Shown: piece after piece, positions 1-9,371 of the stretch
How the letters are laid out: every line of letters begins with the position of its first letter
How positions within the stretch are numbered: position 1 is the stretch's first letter
Assembly: GCA_024516155.1 (NCBI GenBank)
Contig: JAJJXM010000167.1
Span: 1-25,497 of the forward strand
From: Pyronema omphalodes
Taxonomy: Eukaryota > Ascomycota > Pezizomycetes > Pezizales > Pyronemataceae
Reading direction: 5' to 3'
Length of the DNA stretch: 25,497 nt
Program-made: the position numbers and the translations under genes
Notes under the pieces: model-generated
What the model was told of the DNA's origin: nothing
Databases searched by the model: none
What the model saw: only the letters and a program-made list of their open reading frames with translations

Positions 1-2822
1 ACGAGGTACTGCAGGTTTCCTCTTGACCAACGGCTATCCAGAATCTCATCCACGAACCATTCTTCTTCGCCGTCTACTACTACCGGTAGGGGCGGTGGAA
101 TAATCTGGCCAGGGAGGGGGTCCGAAGGGGCTGGGTTTAGTAGGGACACGGGGAAGGTCCTGTGGTGTTTCATGGTCTCCGGTATATCCAATTCATAGGC
201 GTGGGATCCAATAGGCCGTAACACGGTGAAGGGTCCTAGGTGTTTATTTTCTAGTTTCTTTGAGGGGCGGCGGGTTCTTAGGTTGCGGGCGTCCACCCAT
301 ACCAGGTCTCCTGGTTTGAAGACCGGCGCGGGGAGTCGGGAATTGTCGGCGGCTTCTATGTGGCGGGCTTGGGCGTATTTCATTTCCGAACGTAAGACGT
401 CATGGATGTGTGACATCCTTTCCGCTACCTCGTTCGCTTTCACTTCCTCAGGATTGTCGGTCCTGATTTCCAGTTCGAAAGAGCACTTGGGGTGTCGACC
501 ATATATAGCGTAGAACGGAGACAGCGACGTTGTATCCGATACTTGGTTATTTGCAGCAAATTCTGCCAGTGGTAAAAATTTCTTCCAATCGTCTTGTAAA
601 TAACAGACGTACGCGCGGAGATATTGCTCCGTAACCGCGTTAATTCTCTCTGTTTGGCCGTCGGTTTGGGGATGAAAGGCCGTACTCGTGGCAATTTCGA
701 TACCCATGCAATTCGCCAGGTGTTTCCAGAAATGGGCCACAAATTGCGGACCTCGGTCGGACACCACTGTGTCTGGTAGGCCGTGCAGTTTGAATACGTT
801 TTCAAGGAAGAGTTGCGCGAAGCCTTCTGCGTCTATCGTGGAATGACAGGGCACTAAGTGCCGCTGTTTCGTTAGTCGGCAAACGATCGCACATATTGCG
901 TCGAAGCCTTCTGATGTCGGTAGTCCCGTAACAAAATCCACCGATATATTCTGCCAAGGGTGGTGCGGAACCGGCAGGGGCTTCAGGGTTCCATAGGGTG
1001 CGTGGCGGGTAGCCTTTGTTCTTTTACAGGTGTGGCAATTTCGGACGAATTGGTCCACATCTTTTCTCATCGAGGGCCAGTAGTAATTCCTGGCGAGGAG
1101 TTCGAAAGTCTTCGCACGGCCCGGGTGTCCCATGGTGGGGGGGTCGTGGTGATCTTGCAGTAGTTTCAATCGTAGCTTATCCAGCGCGGGGACATAGAGG
1201 CAATCTCGGTAGTACAATCTGTTTTCTAACACGGAACAATCGGCGAGCGATATGTCCTTACAGATTTGTGTGCCATCTTCCAGCATTCCCAACACTCGGT
1301 TGGGGAATGGATCTGTCTTGTAGCCCTCTGTGAACAGGAGGTCTACTTCGGAAGGTGCGAGTTTCATTGGCGGGGTCATGCATAACTGAAAGTTCTGTGG
1401 CTTCAGAACAGCTTGCTGGTTCGCCAGTATGCGTTCGTCTCCCTCTTCCGGGAGGTCGGCGGCTCTTCTTGTCAGGGCGTCCGGTTTTCCTCCCAACGTA
1501 CCCGGTCGATAGGTGATCACAAAGTTAAACCGAGACAGGAACTCGGACCAGCGTGCTTGTCGTCTATTCAGCAGCTTTGTCGTCATAAAGTATTCAAGAT
1601 TCTTGTGATCCGTCAATACTTTTATAGGGAAGGCGGAGCCCTCTAAGTGGGGACGCCATTCCTCAAAACAACGAACTATCGCCAGTAGTTCCTTGTCGTA
1701 GATTTCGTAGTTGCATTCTGCCGGGGAATGCTTCTTGGAATAAAATGCGACGGGGTGTAACACGTTATCGTCGTCGTATTGGGATAAAACTCCAGCGGAC
1801 ACATAGTCAGATGCGTCTGTTTCTACTACGATCGGTTTCTCGTAGTCGAAGTGCTTGAGGATGGGTGCTGATGTAAATGCGTCCTTCAGTCGGTCGAAGG
1901 CGCTCTGCTGATCTTTACCCCAGACAAAGGGGATTGCTTTACCATCTTTCTTTTTGGTCAGAGCTGTAAGCGGGGAGACCACTTTTGAGTAGTCTTTGAT
2001 AAATCTTCGGTAGAAATTCGCGAAGCCCAGGAACTCTTGGACCTGTTTCAAATTGGTTGGTTCCTTCCAATCTCTCACTGTGGCTACTTTGGAATCCATC
2101 ATGCGCGCGCCGTCGCGGCCGATGTTGTAGCCCAGGTACTGTACTTCTGCCTTAGCAAACTTACACTTCTCTGGCTTCAAGTGCAGTTTTTCTTGTTTGA
2201 GTCGTTCCAAGATCTTTCGGACGTGTGCGGTGTGATCGGGCTTTGTTTCGGAGAATACGAGGATATCGTCCAAGTATGCCGTACAAAACTGGTCTAGGTA
2301 TGGTCTCAGGACATCATTTATAAATGCCTGGAAATCGGCAGGTGCGTTGGTGAGCCCAAACGGCATCACTTTCGATTCAAACAGGCCGTACCGTGTGCGG
2401 AAGGCCGTCTTCCATTCTTCGCCTTCTGCCATTCTGATAAGATTATAAGCGCTGCGGACATCAAGGGTCGTAAAGTATTGAGCTTTGGAAAGATTCATCA
2501 TCGTTTCCTGTATCAATGGCAGCGGGTACCGGTTCTTCTCGGTTCCTTCATTCAGTCTTCGGTAGTCGACACACAGGCGTAGGGATCCGTCTGATTTCTT
2601 CACGAATAATATCGGCGAGGCGGCTGGTGATTGGGAGCGTTGTATAAATCCTTTCTCCAAATTCTCATCGAGCCATGTTTTCAGCGTCTGCAACTCGTTG
2701 CGTGACAGCGAATTTAACGGGCCAAAGGGCGGAACGAATCCCTCTTTCAGTGGGATCTTGTGGTCGTAGGGTCGGTGCGGGGGAAGTTCCTTCGCGTTGA
2801 CCTCCTTGAATAAATCAGGTTG
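1..2822 (-). CDS. pol: Gypsy A pol: RT, RNase H, integrase, chromodomain start
   Basis: This frame is open from just after a TGA at 2825-2823 to the window edge, about 940 codons, and is truncated on the left. In order: RT with the palm motif YLDDIL near 2280-2263 and the MPFGLTNAP motif; RNase H with ETDASDY near 1825-1806 and TDHKNLEYF; integrase HHCC zinc finger (GHPG near 1130, CHTC near 1030); integrase DDE core with VDF (about 950-940), SDRGPQF (about 765-745) and QTDGQTER (about 665-640). The last codons, EEEWFVDEILDSR, begin a chromodomain. The enzyme copies the element RNA and integrates the cDNA; the chromodomain of such elements usually targets modified histones. This frame is -1 relative to the protease frame upstream, most simply explained by one lost base near 2815. 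Confidence 0.93.
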
Positions 2823-3606
2823 TCATGATACTCCTCGGGGATCATGTCTTTCAGTTCGTCGTCCGTGAGGGGGGGCTTGTCTTGTAGGGCAACGGTGATC
2901 TCGTCTAACGATAGCGAGAACACTGTCAGGCTTTCGTCTTCTACCATTTCCTTGAAGTCGGTGATGGTTAGACTTGAGATCTCTATTGGGGGTTCGTCCG
3001 GGGGGTCGGGGACCGAGTCTTCCAACTCCGGCAAGGGGTTTGTGTCGGGCTCGTGGACAGCGGGAGGGGGCCTCGAGTCCAGGACCTCGACACCGGTTGT
3101 GCTCACAGGCAACGGGGTGCAGTTCCTTAGGCAGTATTCGGAGTCGAAGCTTACAGTGTTGGAACTGAAGCTTATGGTTACATCGTGTTTTTTCAACCAG
3201 GGGATACCCAACACCACCGGGTAGTGACCCAGCTTGGTGACAAACATGGGAAGGGTTTCCGAGTGACCATTGATGGTACACTCTACTTGGGCGAGGTGTG
3301 TTATTTTTCCTGAGGATATGGGGCGGCCGTCGATAACTTCGACCGTTCGGGCGGTGGATAGGGGGGTTAGGGGGAGTTTGTGATGGCGGGCGAAATTGCG
3401 GTCAACAAAGGCGATACCAGTGGCGCCGCAGTCAACGAGCGCTACTGTTTTCACGGAGCGGTTATTGAAAAACAAGGAACAGGAGAGGACAAGGTGTTTG
3501 CATTCTAACTTTCCAGTAAAACTTGCGCCCGATAATAGCAATGTATCAGCAATAATAGTATTCCCACCAGCGGCAGAGCCATCTTCTTGCAGCTGGTTTA
3601 TTCTTT
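2747..3606 (-). CDS. Gypsy A aspartic protease (5' part of pol, -1 frame)
   Basis: This is a retropepsin-like protease that would cut the Gag-Pol polyprotein. The active site reads ALVDCGAT near 3440-3425, with Cys where DSGA or DTGA is usual; element C carries the same DCGA, so this looks like a family trait. A second motif, GIPWLKKHD, lies near 3215-3190. There is no ATG at the start: the frame is open through the gag stop and is entered from gag by -1 slippage at 3610-3604. After the protease comes a Pro/Asp/Glu-rich linker. The frame then ends at TGA 2749-2747, while the RT frame is already open in the -1 register from 2822. Confidence 0.88.
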
Positions 3607-3610
3607 TCCC
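3566..3610 (-). promoter_or_regulatory. Programmed -1 frameshift signal, gag/pol of gypsy A
   Basis: In the gag frame the codons tcG GGA AAA form the slippery heptamer GGGAAAA at 3610-3604. A 6-nt spacer that includes the gag stop TAA follows, then a stem ACCAGC (3597-3592) pairing with GCTGGT (3571-3566). The loop holds a small GGC/GCC hairpin next to the 3' arm. Slipping back one base leads exactly into the open protease frame. The stem is short, but element C shows the same arrangement. Confidence 0.8.
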
Positions 3611-5130
3611 GACACTTCTTCTTCAGCATCCACTAATTCCACGCTCGCCACTTTAACATTCGTCTTGGCGGGGCACGACGCAGCCATGTGGCCGAGGCCA
3701 CCGCAGTAGAGGCAACGTCCTTCTGATAGGCGGGTCGCGCGCTCCTGTGCCGACAGTTTCTGACGGGGTCCCTGGGCCGGGGTTTGCTTGCTGGAGGAGG
3801 CGGTGGTGGCTTGGGTAGCGGGGGTGGGGCGACTGGTGGTGGGGGTGGCGGTGGTAGTGGTCTTAACTTGGCCGCGGTTGGTACGCAGCTTGCGGAGGTT
3901 TTCAAGTGCCCTTAATTGGGAGTCCAATTTTTGACACTGCTCGACGAATTCGTGCATCGTGGTGGTGGGCGGGGCACCAACCAACTTCTCGTGTAGCTCA
4001 AGGGACAGGCCGTTACGCAGGGCATCCATGGTGGCGGCTTCGTCCCAGCCTAATTCTGCGACTAGGCGGGAGAACTCTGCGTAGTAGTCCGAAAATTCGC
4101 GGTTGTTCTGTCGGAGATTCTGTAGTTTGAAACGAGCCGTTGCGCGCTCGTCCGGGTCTCCGAAGGTACGCTGTAAAATTTTAATGACGTCCTCGACGTC
4201 GTTGAGAGCCCAGCGGTTGCCGTTTTCCTTGATGTAAGGAAGAATCTGGTCCAGGGCGCGTCCGCGGAGGCGGCCCATGGCGTAAGAAATCCGTTTATGG
4301 GGGGTCGGGAAACGTAGTTCATCGCTCACTAACTTGATACGAAGCAAGGAGACAAAGCGGCGGAGGTCCTCCCTGTTGGACCCGTCGAAGGTTGGCGGAT
4401 CCGAGATTTTGTCTCCAGTTACGCGGATGCCGGGGGAGGCGAGTAGCGCGTTGATGAGCTCACGTTGGCGGGTGAGTTCTTTCTCGTAGTAGTGGATTTC
4501 GTTTGTATCGGCTTGCTCCTCCGGGGTTAGGAGGATCTCGGGGTCACGAGGGGGGGGTCTGGGAATTGGTGCGATTATCGCGGGGGCGGGGGCTGCGGCT
4601 GCGGCTGTGGTAGGGGGTGCGGCGGCTCGCGGTGCTGGTTCTGGGCCGTTCGGGTAGACCTGGACGGAGCCAGTCTGGATCACGACAGGGGGAATGGGAG
4701 CAGGGGTGGGAGCTTCCGGAGCGCGGGAGGCGACAGGGCTGGATACCCGAGTGCTGTTACGAGAGCCGGGGGTTTCCGCGAGGTCGTTTAGGAGGTAACC
4801 TGTGGGGTGGTCCTGAGCGTCTAAAATGGATTGTGCGAGTTGTTTTGTAAAGGTGAGCGGTTCATGGCCGTCGGGGAACTGGGTCATGGCGGCGGCGTTC
4901 ACAATTTGTTGCCAGTGGCCTTCGTCAATAAGTTTAATATGCATCCTGGCGGGCTCTGAGGATTGGCTTGAGTCTGATGGTGCGGCGGATGTGCTCCTGA
5001 TAAGTGTAGTCCTGGAGTTGCCAGCGGACCACAAGGTAGCAGTTATTTTCTGCTCGTCAGACGGTTCTTCGCACTGCGCCAGCGAATCTGTCGGGGATCC
5101 CAAAGGTTTCGTAGAAGGTGTGCGTTTCAA
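3598..5130 (-). CDS. gag: Gypsy A Gag (capsid/nucleocapsid polyprotein)
   Basis: Structural protein that packages the element RNA. The first Met in this frame is at 4944 (MHIKLIDEGHW), giving 448 residues. The frame is open further upstream, but only from non-ATG codons after a TAA, so 4944 is the likely start; 5130 is the upper bound. Residues after the start are followed by a Ser/Pro/Ala-rich stretch, then a Retrotrans_gag-like capsid region (YAMGRLRGRALDQILPYI... through SDYYAEFSRL) and a single CCHC zinc knuckle, CLYCGGLGHMAASC, near 3725-3685. The end reads VSGKE then TAA and carries the slippery site. The first 33 nt from ATG 4944 and the leader are duplicated at 5751-6050. Confidence 0.9.
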   Translation of the reverse strand: MKRTPSTKPLGSPTDSLAQCEEPSDEQKITATLWSAGNSRTTLIRSTSAAPSDSSQSSEPARMHIKLIDEGHWQQIVNAAAMTQFPDGHEPLTFTKQLAQSILDAQDHPTGYLLNDLAETPGSRNSTRVSSPVASRAPEAPTPAPIPPVVIQTGSVQVYPNGPEPAPRAAAPPTTAAAAAPAPAIIAPIPRPPPRDPEILLTPEEQADTNEIHYYEKELTRQRELINALLASPGIRVTGDKISDPPTFDGSNREDLRRFVSLLRIKLVSDELRFPTPHKRISYAMGRLRGRALDQILPYIKENGNRWALNDVEDVIKILQRTFGDPDERATARFKLQNLRQNNREFSDYYAEFSRLVAELGWDEAATMDALRNGLSLELHEKLVGAPPTTTMHEFVEQCQKLDSQLRALENLRKLRTNRGQVKTTTTATPTTSRPTPATQATTASSSKQTPAQGPRQKLSAQERATRLSEGRCLYCGGLGHMAASCPAKTNVKVASVELVDAEEEVSGKE

Positions 5131-5211
5131 GAGCTTGCTTTAGTGCGTGGGTCCAGGCAGAACCGGTGCGGTTCATGCGTGTCGGTTGAATAGTTAATCG
5201 ATCGAACGTAA

Positions 5212-5750
5212 TGTCAGGGAAACGAGAACGGACGTTCAAGGGACACACTGAACACTACCGGAAAGAGGGACTAGGCAGGTTCCGGAACGGGGAGCGGCAG
5301 GACAAGGACCGAAGTGCTCGTCAGACGGACGGCACACGAAACAGGGACAGGGACAAGGACAAGAGTGACGTAGGACTTAGGAGAGGAATTCTTATATTAG
5401 GAGTCAGGAGAAGACACAAGACGTTCGATGGAGAATCTCGACAACGGGGAGGCAAGCCTCCTTATGTACAAAGGGGCGGCCAGCACTCTTGCTGGGCCGT
5501 CATACAATCATCGCTACATGAGCTTTCCGTTCTCCATCGATTCAACTGCGACGCCACAGCTCTCCAGCTCGTGGTACGTCATCCATCATCAATCAGTCTC
5601 TCAGTCAACATGGCACGGCACACACAACAACACAATCAACACAACGGTAACACAACACAACACGGCAAGACAACGGCACGATGTCAATCAACAACCACGA
5701 CAACACAATGATGACGCAACACAACGGCTCGTCAGCCGTGTGCCGTGACA
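5212..5750 (-). repeat. 5' LTR of gypsy A (539 bp)
   Basis: Read on the minus strand it begins TGTCACGG at 5750 and ends CCCTGACA at 5212, so the termini are the inverted pair TGTCA/TGACA. A second copy lies at 6051-6579. A CAACA-rich tract occupies about 5620-5700. The internal sequence after the LTR starts TTACGTTCGATCG; I could not match a primer-binding site to a tRNA by eye. Confidence 0.88.
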
Positions 5751-6050
5751 CCAGTGGCCTTCGTCAATAAGTTTAATATGCATCCTGGCGGGCTCTGAGG
5801 ATTGGCTTGAGTCTGATGGTGCGGCGGATGTGCTCCTGATAGGTGTAGTCCTGGAGTTGCCAGCGGACCACAAGGTAGCAGTTATTTTCTGCTCGTCGGA
5901 CGGTTCTTCGCACTGCGCCAGCGAATCTGTCGGGGATCCCAAAGGTTTCGTATAAGGTGTGCGTTTCAAGAGCTTGCTTTAGTGCGTGGGTCCAGGCAGA
6001 ACCGGTGCGGTTCATGCGTGTCGGTTGAATAGTTAATCGATCGAACGTAA
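5751..6050 (-). pseudogene. Gypsy B leader and gag 5' remnant, split by element A
   Basis: These 300 bp match 4912-5211 almost exactly (period 839) and hold the leader and the first gag codons down to IDEGHW. The match stops precisely where A's LTR begins. In another frame both copies also show an 80-codon reading frame from ATG 6014 (5175 in A, where a TGA interrupts it). The remainder of gag B should lie left of the window. Confidence 0.85.
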
Positions 6051-6579
6051 TGTCAGGGACACGAGAACGGACGTTCAAGGGACACACTGAACACTACCGG
6101 AAAGAGGGACTAGGCAGGTTCCGGAACGGGGAACGGCAGGACAAGGACCGAAGTGCTCGTCAGACGGACAGCACACTAAACAGGGACAGGGACAAGGACA
6201 AGAGTGACGTAGGACTTAGGAGAGGAATTCTTATATTAGGAGTCAGAAGAAGACACAAGACGTTCGATGGAGAATCTCGACAACGGGGAGGCAAGCCTCC
6301 TTATGTACAAAGGGGCGGCCAGCACTCTTGCTGGGCCGTCATACAATCATCGCTACATGAGCTTCCGTTCTCCATCGATTCAACTGCGACGCCACAGCTC
6401 TCCAGCTCGTGGTACGTCATCCATCATCAATCAGTCTCTCAGTCAACATGGCACGGCACACACAACAACACAACAACACAACGGCAACACAACACGGCAA
6501 GACAACGGCACGATGTCGATCAACAACCACGACAACATGATGACGCAACACAACGGCTCGTCAGCCGTGTGCCGTGACA
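6051..6579 (-). repeat. 5' LTR of gypsy B (529 bp)
   Basis: This is the second copy of the LTR at 5212-5750, about 10 bp shorter. Part of the difference is in the CAACA-rich stretch near 6470-6500. On the minus strand it begins TGTCACGG at 6579 and ends GGGACA-like CCCTGACA at 6051. Its right edge interrupts the copia gag reading frame, which resumes at 6580; the five bases 6580-6584 (cgcgc) are the candidate target-site duplication to look for left of the window. Confidence 0.87.
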
Positions 6580-7223
6580 CGCGCCCTGCTGGCGGCACCA
6601 GTCAACAAGCTGAGAGGGATCTCCAGTACTTCGATGAAAGGGCGGCCAGAGCCACCCAGATCATATTCGATCACTGCGACATCACCTGTCGCAGGGTTAT
6701 CACCGGACTTGACAACCCACGCGAGATGTGGCTTAAACTCGAGGCTCGGTTTGACAACTCTAAAACAAACTTCGGACGAAGGAACCTCTGGATTAAGTTC
6801 TGGAGATCAAAGCCTAACCCCGGGCAGTCCATGTCGAAATGGATAACTGATCTCTTAAACATTCAGGCTCCACTTACTGGAACGGTTTTGGATATCAGCG
6901 ACACTGCGCTGGTAAATAATGTCATTGCAAATCTCCCCGACTCCTGCGGAGTTACAAAACACGAGCTCGCGAAACTTGATAATATTGCGGTTGACGAGCT
7001 CCAGAAGATCCTGCACGACCACGAACATATGTGGGAGGCCACCCTAGGATCCCCGAGTGGCGAGGCGCATGCTACGACACCCAAGTGGTGCGACCACTGT
7101 AAAGGCTCCAGCCACAACACGAAGGAATGCTACGCCAATCGCAACACGAACAAACGCGCAGCATCCTCAAGCGCCGGACCGTCTAGACCTGCTAAAACTT
7201 CGAAAAAGGAGGACGTCCAATGA
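6580..7223 (+). pseudogene. gag: Copia Gag (UBN2-type), N-terminally truncated
   Basis: The reading frame is technically open from an ATG at 6267, but 6267-6579 is antisense gypsy LTR; genuine Gag begins at 6580. It shows the copia-type gag domain (YFDERAARATQIIFDHC, then REMWLKLEARF and QSMSKWITDLLNIQ) and a CCHC knuckle CDHCKGSSHNTKEC near 7090-7130. Perhaps 60 N-terminal residues are missing. The frame ends at TGA 7221-7223. Codons just downstream, HYCTKNGHVSTEC, are the rest of a second CCHC knuckle, so this TGA most likely replaced a TGC that encoded its first Cys. Confidence 0.87.
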
Positions 7224-7358
7224 CACTACTGTACAAAGAACGGGCACGTTTCGACAGAGTGCAAACTCAGATCTTCGGCTACCGCCATACGTCAGCGGTA
7301 CAAGCTGCATTCCAGTGCGAAAAATCCCGAGCTACACAACACTGATCTCGGTATTTGA

Positions 7359-8993
7359 CTCGGGAACTCCAGCACCTCCCTAACAGCGCAAGTCTTGATC
7401 GCCACAGACTCGTCCGCTGTGACACATACATGGGTGCTCGACTCTGGTGCAACACACCATTTTTGTAATGATAAATCTGCTTTTCTCACTGATTCTTTAG
7501 CTACTTGCAAGTCCATCAACATTCGTTTAGGTGACAATAGTACAGTCACCACCAACACCTACAGAAAAATAATCCTCAACAATCTCTTTCACATGTCTGC
7601 ACTATACGTTCCCACGTTTCGACTCTCCCTTTTCTCTCTGCCCCTCTTCGATAAAAGGGGGTGGCAAATTACTATGGCGGACGGTACTTGTACTGTCAAA
7701 GACAAGACCTCCAAAACAATCATTGGCGCTCACATGAAGGACAATCTTTACAGATGGACAGCGCAGGCTATTAAGGAGGACCACGACGCCCTGATAACCA
7801 CTCGTTCTGGTGCAGGCGTCGACATTAACTCTATTCCCTCCTCGACCCGAACAACAAGATCATCGAATAAACGAACAAGTGCAGACGTTGATCTTACGCG
7901 TCCAAGCGACAAAGACCTTCGGACAGCACATAGACACTCTTTCCGCCTTGAACCGACAAGCAATTTCGAGATGTGGCACAGAAGACTGGCCCACCTCAAT
8001 ACTGAGTCCTTGTCTAGAATTATTAATTCAACTGATAAAACCACAACATTAGATCATTCCCAGTCCTGTACGACTTGCTCACAAGCCAAGAATCGACAGT
8101 CCTTTATCCGATCACCAACCGAACGTGCGAGCAAGCCCTTTGAACTTGTCCACTCGGATGTCTGCGGCCCAATGTCGACTCCGTCGATCAGCCAACGACG
8201 GTATTATATCATCTATATCGACGACTTCAGTCGCTTCGCCAAGGTTTACTTTCTGAAATCAAAATCCACAGACGCGGTACTACCGGTATTCCAAGAATAC
8301 AAAGCGTGGATTGAATCTCAAGGACATAAGATTCATCGTTTCAGGTGTGATAATGGCACAGGGCAATTTAATAATCAACAGTTCCGTTCTTTCCTGGCGA
8401 AAAGCGGTATCTCGTTCGAACCCTCACCACCCTTCACACAGCATAAAAACGGAACAACCGAGAGATTCATTCAGACCATCAACGGCAAAGCACGTTCCAT
8501 GCTAATAGACGCCCAAGTTCCTCATCGCTTCTGGGCTGAGGCTGTCAACACAGCGGTGTACCTTCATTCAATATCTCCGACTAGGACGCTCAAAGGCTGG
8601 CTAAGTCCTCATGAGGCCCTGTTTCACAGGCCGCCTCAGCTGCTACACCTTCGAAGATTCGGTTGCACGGTCTTCAAGCATATACCGAAGGAGCAGAGGA
8701 CAGACAAGAACTGGAGCGCACGCGCGTCACACAGCATGATGGTTGGGTACACGGATTCGTCAAAGATTTGGCGCATCTGTGACTTCAATTCCCGTTCTGT
8801 CGTGCGCGCTTCCAACGTCGTCTTCTTAGAGGACAATAATGCTTTCGATTCCGAAGGACGTCCCAATACATCAGAGGAAATCATCAAGGCAATATCTGAC
8901 TGTTTCCCTGATATCATTGAAGGGGGTGATGAGAATGCGTCAGCGCTCATATCACATGAGATAGACGCCCTCATTCAGAGTATGTACAAATGA
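7359..8993 (+). CDS. Copia protease and integrase
   Basis: Same frame as gag, after a second stop, TGA 7356-7358. Protease motif WVLDSGATHHF is near 7430-7460. Next comes the integrase zinc finger (WHRRLAHLN near 7975, CTTCSQAK near 8070), then the catalytic core with HSDVCGP near 8155, RCDNGTGQF near 8345 and the Glu in GTTERFIQT near 8455, then the copia integrase C-terminal signature (FGCTVFKHIPKE, MVGYTDSSKIWRI). It cleaves the polyprotein and inserts the cDNA. The frame closes at TGA 8991-8993, shortly inside the intron-like segment starting at 8980; the spliced product would continue into RT at 9372. Confidence 0.92.
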   Translation, partial: LGNSSTSLTAQVLIATDSSAVTHTWVLDSGATHHFCNDKSAFLTDSLATCKSINIRLGDNSTVTTNTYRKIILNNLFHMSALYVPTFRLSLFSLPLFDKRGWQITMADGTCTVKDKTSKTIIGAHMKDNLYRWTAQAIKEDHDALITTRSGAGVDINSIPSSTRTTRSSNKRTSADVDLTRPSDKDLRTAHRHSFRLEPTSNFEMWHRRLAHLNTESLSRIINSTDKTTTLDHSQSCTTCSQAKNRQSFIRSPTERASKPFELVHSDVCGPMSTPSISQRRYYIIYIDDFSRFAKVYFLKSKSTDAVLPVFQEYKAWIESQGHKIHRFRCDNGTGQFNNQQFRSFLAKSGISFEPSPPFTQHKNGTTERFIQTINGKARSMLIDAQVPHRFWAEAVNTAVYLHSISPTRTLKGWLSPHEALFHRPPQLLHLRRFGCTVFKHIPKEQRTDKNWSARASHSMMVGYTDSSKIWRICDFNSRSVVRASNVVFLEDNNAFDSEGRPNTSEEIIKAISDCFPDIIEGGDENASALISHEIDALIQSMYK

Positions 8994-9371
8994 CCACCCC
9001 AACCTTCTCATGTCACCGCTGTAGGACCTTTCACGGCCACAGGGTATAGTCTTCATCACATTTTCCTCGAGTCGGATCAGTTTTCATGCTGCCTCACTGT
9101 AATTATACATTGACAATTTTGTCTTGAATGTCACTGTCCCGATCAGCCTCCATGCTGTCCGGACTACTCTTGTTAGGCGAATATGCCACACACTGATTAT
9201 CATCAGTTCAAGGATACTTATCCTGACAACTTTATCCGATTAACACTCCGCTGTGCATCTCCTCACGAGATTCTGCCACGGAATCCCTGTCTACTGCATT
9301 CCCTTGTTTCTCAAATTTCTTCCTCTACTGCTCAGATATTCACTTCTTTGAACTAACATCCAAATTCTCAG
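8980..9371 (+). other. Probable spliceosomal intron between copia IN and RT
   Basis: Donor GTATGT at 8980-8985, branch-site consensus CTAAC at 9353-9357 and acceptor TTCTCAG ending at 9371, preceded by a pyrimidine-rich stretch. The exon breaks after CAG A (phase 1) and resumes with AT GCT TCT AAG AAC ATG, restoring the RT reading frame. The 392 nt itself has many stops and no recognisable coding. At 392 nt it is longer than the other candidate introns here. Decay of coding sequence is the alternative, but three intron signals plus phase agreement argue against it. Confidence 0.7.

Larger units (their letters stand above)
1..5750 (-). mobile_element. Ty3/gypsy chromovirus, element A (left end outside window)
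   Basis: This is an LTR retrotransposon read on the minus strand, in the order 5' LTR (5212-5750), leader, gag, protease, RT, RNase H, integrase and the start of a chromodomain at base 1. The rest of the chromodomain and the 3' LTR lie left of the window. The PR-RT-RH-IN order defines Ty3/gypsy, and a chromodomain start after the integrase places it among chromoviruses. RT, RNase H and integrase catalytic residues are intact and the RT-to-chromodomain frame is open for about 940 codons, so the copy is young. The only lesion seen is a one-base offset near 2815. The right end abuts copy B of the same family. Confidence 0.93.

Noticed and set aside
2805..2825. Second programmed frameshift between protease and RT in gypsy A
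   Set aside because: No X XXY YYZ heptamer is in phase; a single-base deletion is simpler.
5211..6577. Plus-strand frames of 106-175 codons (starting 5211, 5428, 6050)
   Set aside because: They lie in the duplicated gypsy LTR and leader, antisense to the element, and read through CAACA repeats.
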